A DNA stretch of 8,272 bases from CALHKP01 sp963558075 (lineage in GTDB: Bacteria > Bacillota > Clostridia > Peptostreptococcales > Anaerovoracaceae), in the NCBI GenBank assembly GCA_963558075.1, contig CAUWFN010000058.1, positions 1 through 8,272 on the forward strand, in the 5' to 3' direction. The position numbers and the translations under genes are program-made. Shown here piece by piece: positions 6,875 to 8,272 of this stretch (position 1 is the first letter of the stretch; each line of letters begins with the position of its first letter). The notes beneath the pieces are model-generated. The model searched no databases and was not told the DNA's origin. It was given only the letters and a program-made list of their open reading frames with translations.

Positions 6875-7942
6875 ATGACTCATGTAATAATTTTTGCATA
6901 TGTTGCTGCAATAATGCTTGCAGTAGCGGCAGTGACTGTTCACTGGCTCTCAAGTAAGGGCGACAAAGAAGATGCTCTAAAAGTAAGTAGACCGTTTATC
7001 ACAGGGCTTCTAGTAATGAACATATATGACTTTGTAATTTTTTACTATGTTCATATCATGACAGGAGGCCGTGTCAATACACTTCTGAGTATAGGTGATT
7101 GTCTGATTGCTCTTCTCGTTGTATTTTGGATTGAGATGAGCGTGAAGGCAGATAAAAGCGGAAGACTAGGGAAAATAGCTAAGTTCGCGAAGAAATACTT
7201 TGTTGCATATATTGTGATATGGATAGTGGCTAGAATACTATGGCCAAATCATTATTTACTAAGGGTTGTTATCGATATACCGTATATGATTATGCTTGTC
7301 GCTTGTGTATCTCGAAGCGTGATAGGTGCATCGAGTGATTCTAAGATGAAGGAAGACGTATCTCAGAGCGAGGCGAGTGAATCTAAGAATGAAACTAGTG
7401 TATCTAGGAGCGAGACTGGTGCAGCATCAGAAACTTGCGAGGCTTCAAATTCAGATGAAAAATCATCTGTGAATCGCGCTGGAGGTAAATTTGATTTCAG
7501 AATGTACAGATTTACAGTTACAGTATGTCTATTTCTGATTTACGGGATTTATCTTTTGAGTGAGATGGGAGTCAAGCTTGCAATATTCAGTGTAATGGAT
7601 TTTACTGTTTTCTTATGGCTTCTCATAAGTTGCGCAAACGTATTTTATATATATAAGCGCGATTTTAAGAAAATCTATGCGGAGCGTCCTCCTGAGGAGA
7701 TAAGTGCAGAGGATGCAATCAGAAATGTTGCAGTCAAAAAATCCCTTACTGCCCGCGAGTCAGAAATCCTCAAGGAAATATACGACGGAAAATCTAATAC
7801 AGAAATTGCCCAAAAACTTTTCATATCAGAAAGTACAGTAAAGGCTCACGTATATAATTTGTTCAGAAAGCTCGAAACAAAGAGCAGGCTGGACGCTGTG
7901 AGAATTATACGAGAGGAACGAAAACAGGGAAATAAGGAATAG
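6875..7942 (+). CDS. Seven-helix membrane protein with LuxR-type HTH domain
   Basis: This 355-residue protein is probably a one-component membrane sensor and transcription regulator. Hydrophobic segments lie at about 4-25, 41-62, 67-90, 107-123, 129-150, 211-230 and 235-260. Basic residues cluster at 91-106, 205-212 and 261-267, which fits seven helices with the N-terminus outside and the C-terminus in the cytoplasm. The C-terminal domain (about 290-347) is a classic LuxR/GerE helix-turn-helix: LTARE (291-295), SNTEIAQKLFISESTVKAHV (307-326) and KLETKSR (332-338). There is no receiver domain, so it is not a standard response regulator. A Ser/Glu-rich cytoplasmic loop (151-203) contains a 14-residue tandem repeat. 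It starts three bases after pncB, so the two are likely co-expressed. Its signal and target genes are unknown. A role in NAD or niacin control is only a guess from position. Confidence 0.88.
   Translation: MTHVIIFAYVAAIMLAVAAVTVHWLSSKGDKEDALKVSRPFITGLLVMNIYDFVIFYYVHIMTGGRVNTLLSIGDCLIALLVVFWIEMSVKADKSGRLGKIAKFAKKYFVAYIVIWIVARILWPNHYLLRVVIDIPYMIMLVACVSRSVIGASSDSKMKEDVSQSEASESKNETSVSRSETGAASETCEASNSDEKSSVNRAGGKFDFRMYRFTVTVCLFLIYGIYLLSEMGVKLAIFSVMDFTVFLWLLISCANVFYIYKRDFKKIYAERPPEEISAEDAIRNVAVKKSLTARESEILKEIYDGKSNTEIAQKLFISESTVKAHVYNLFRKLETKSRLDAVRIIREERKQGNKE
7334..7417 (+). repeat. 42-base imperfect tandem repeat in the LuxR gene
   Basis: Two in-frame units (7334-7375 and 7376-7417) encode residues 154-167 (SDSKMKEDVSQSEA) and 168-181 (SESKNETSVSRSET). 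The pattern S-[DE]-S-K-x4-V-S-x-S-E-x is kept. About 27 of 42 bases match, with identical blocks TCTAAGA, GTATCT and GAGCGAG. It looks like an old internal duplication inside a disordered loop. Confidence 0.65.
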
Positions 7943-7954
7943 GATTAACAAAGC

Positions 7955-7984
7955 AAAAACAGGGTCACTTAGGCCCTGTTTTTT
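7955..7984. terminator. Bidirectional rho-independent terminator
   Basis: AAAAACAGGG (7955-7964) pairs with CCCTGTTTTT (7974-7983). The stem extends inward through a T-G pair and a C-G pair to a five-base loop (7967-7971). The A-run on one side and T-run on the other let it work on both strands. It ends the pncB-LuxR transcript 12 bases after the stop codon, and can also stop the convergent acetyltransferase transcript. Confidence 0.88.
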
Positions 7985-8018
7985 GTGCGCAGCTTTAAAT
8001 GTAAAACTACTAGCTTAG

Positions 8019-8066
8019 TGAAGTGAACCATTTATTCGGATACCAAAATATCGGAGGTTCATTTCA
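8019..8066. repeat. 48-base imperfect inverted repeat between convergent genes
   Basis: TGAAGTGAACC (8019-8029) pairs with GGTTCATTTCA (8056-8066) with one G-T pair in 11. Inside, TCGGATA (8036-8042) pairs with TATCGGA (8049-8055) with one mismatch around a six-base loop. No T-run follows directly on either strand, so it is a poor terminator. It could be a dispersed palindromic repeat, a remnant of a mobile element end, or a 3' structure of the minus-strand transcript. Confidence 0.55.
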
Positions 8067-8079
8067 TAGCCGGAAGCTT

Positions 8080-8272
8080 TTATTTTACGATTGAGATTTT
8101 TGATAGGCGGAAAAAGAGCTTTCCGAGAGCATGTTCCTGAAGGCTTAGGTATTCCTGCTCTGTTACTTTTTCTCCGTAATTAAGTATTTCCATATTTCCG
8201 CTTACACCTTCGATGAAAATATCAGAAGATGTGAAGCCGTTTTTGATATAAAAGCGTCTTCTTGCAACTCTC
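8080..8272 (-). CDS. C-terminal part of a GNAT-like acetyltransferase (partial)
   Basis: The minus strand is open from the window edge to TAA at 8080-8082 and encodes the last 63 residues of a protein. The start lies beyond the right edge. The fragment opens R-V-A-R-R-R-F-Y-I-K-N-G-F, which resembles the R-R-x-F-Y-x-x-x-G-F stretch near the end of GCN5-related N-acetyltransferases, where the fold closes over acetyl-CoA. The rest (MEILNYGEKVTEQEYLSLQE, then a basic tail) resembles the C-termini of small Firmicute GNAT proteins. The substrate cannot be inferred. The gene converges on the LuxR gene, with the shared terminator and inverted repeat between. That this is coding is fairly secure; the family is moderately so. 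Confidence 0.65.
   Translation of the reverse strand, partial: RVARRRFYIKNGFTSSDIFIEGVSGNMEILNYGEKVTEQEYLSLQEHALGKLFFRLSKISIVK

Noticed and set aside
7334..7417. Tandem repeat as a CRISPR-like or minisatellite array
   Set aside because: There are only two diverged in-frame units without spacers, so it is a protein-coding duplication.

Overview
The window looks like chromosomal DNA from an AT-rich Firmicute, most likely a Clostridia-type anaerobe. The signs are strong AAAGGAG-type ribosome binding sites, frequent AGA arginine codons, extended -10 promoters, U-tract terminators, and a uvrB-uvrA order like that of Bacillus and Clostridium. I cannot name a species from sequence alone. The content is mostly ordinary core genome. 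I see no phage, insertion sequence, CRISPR, tRNA or rRNA, and no clear undescribed multi-gene system.

Layout. Bases 1-66 hold the possible tail of an upstream gene and its terminator. Bases 67-370 contain no convincing gene. They do contain an imperfect palindrome (140-163), a short repeat family, and a very well-formed orphan terminator (275-315) that could end a small RNA. Bases 371-409 carry a LexA (SOS) box overlapping a good promoter. That promoter drives uvrB (528-2516) and uvrA (2503-5337), which overlap by 14 bases. A 106-base gap holds an extended -10 promoter ahead of pncB (5444-6871, nicotinate phosphoribosyltransferase). Three bases after pncB starts a gene for a seven-helix membrane protein with a C-terminal LuxR-type DNA-binding domain (6875-7942). 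A bidirectional terminator (7955-7984) separates this from a convergent, partial GNAT-like acetyltransferase gene on the minus strand (8080-8272). A 48-base inverted repeat lies between that terminator and the acetyltransferase gene.

How the genes work together. UvrA and UvrB are the damage-recognition and verification subunits of nucleotide excision repair, and the LexA box suggests DNA-damage induction. PncB makes nicotinate mononucleotide from nicotinate in NAD salvage. The membrane LuxR protein is probably co-transcribed and translationally coupled with pncB, which makes it the least understood and most interesting gene here. Its ligand and targets cannot be read from the sequence.
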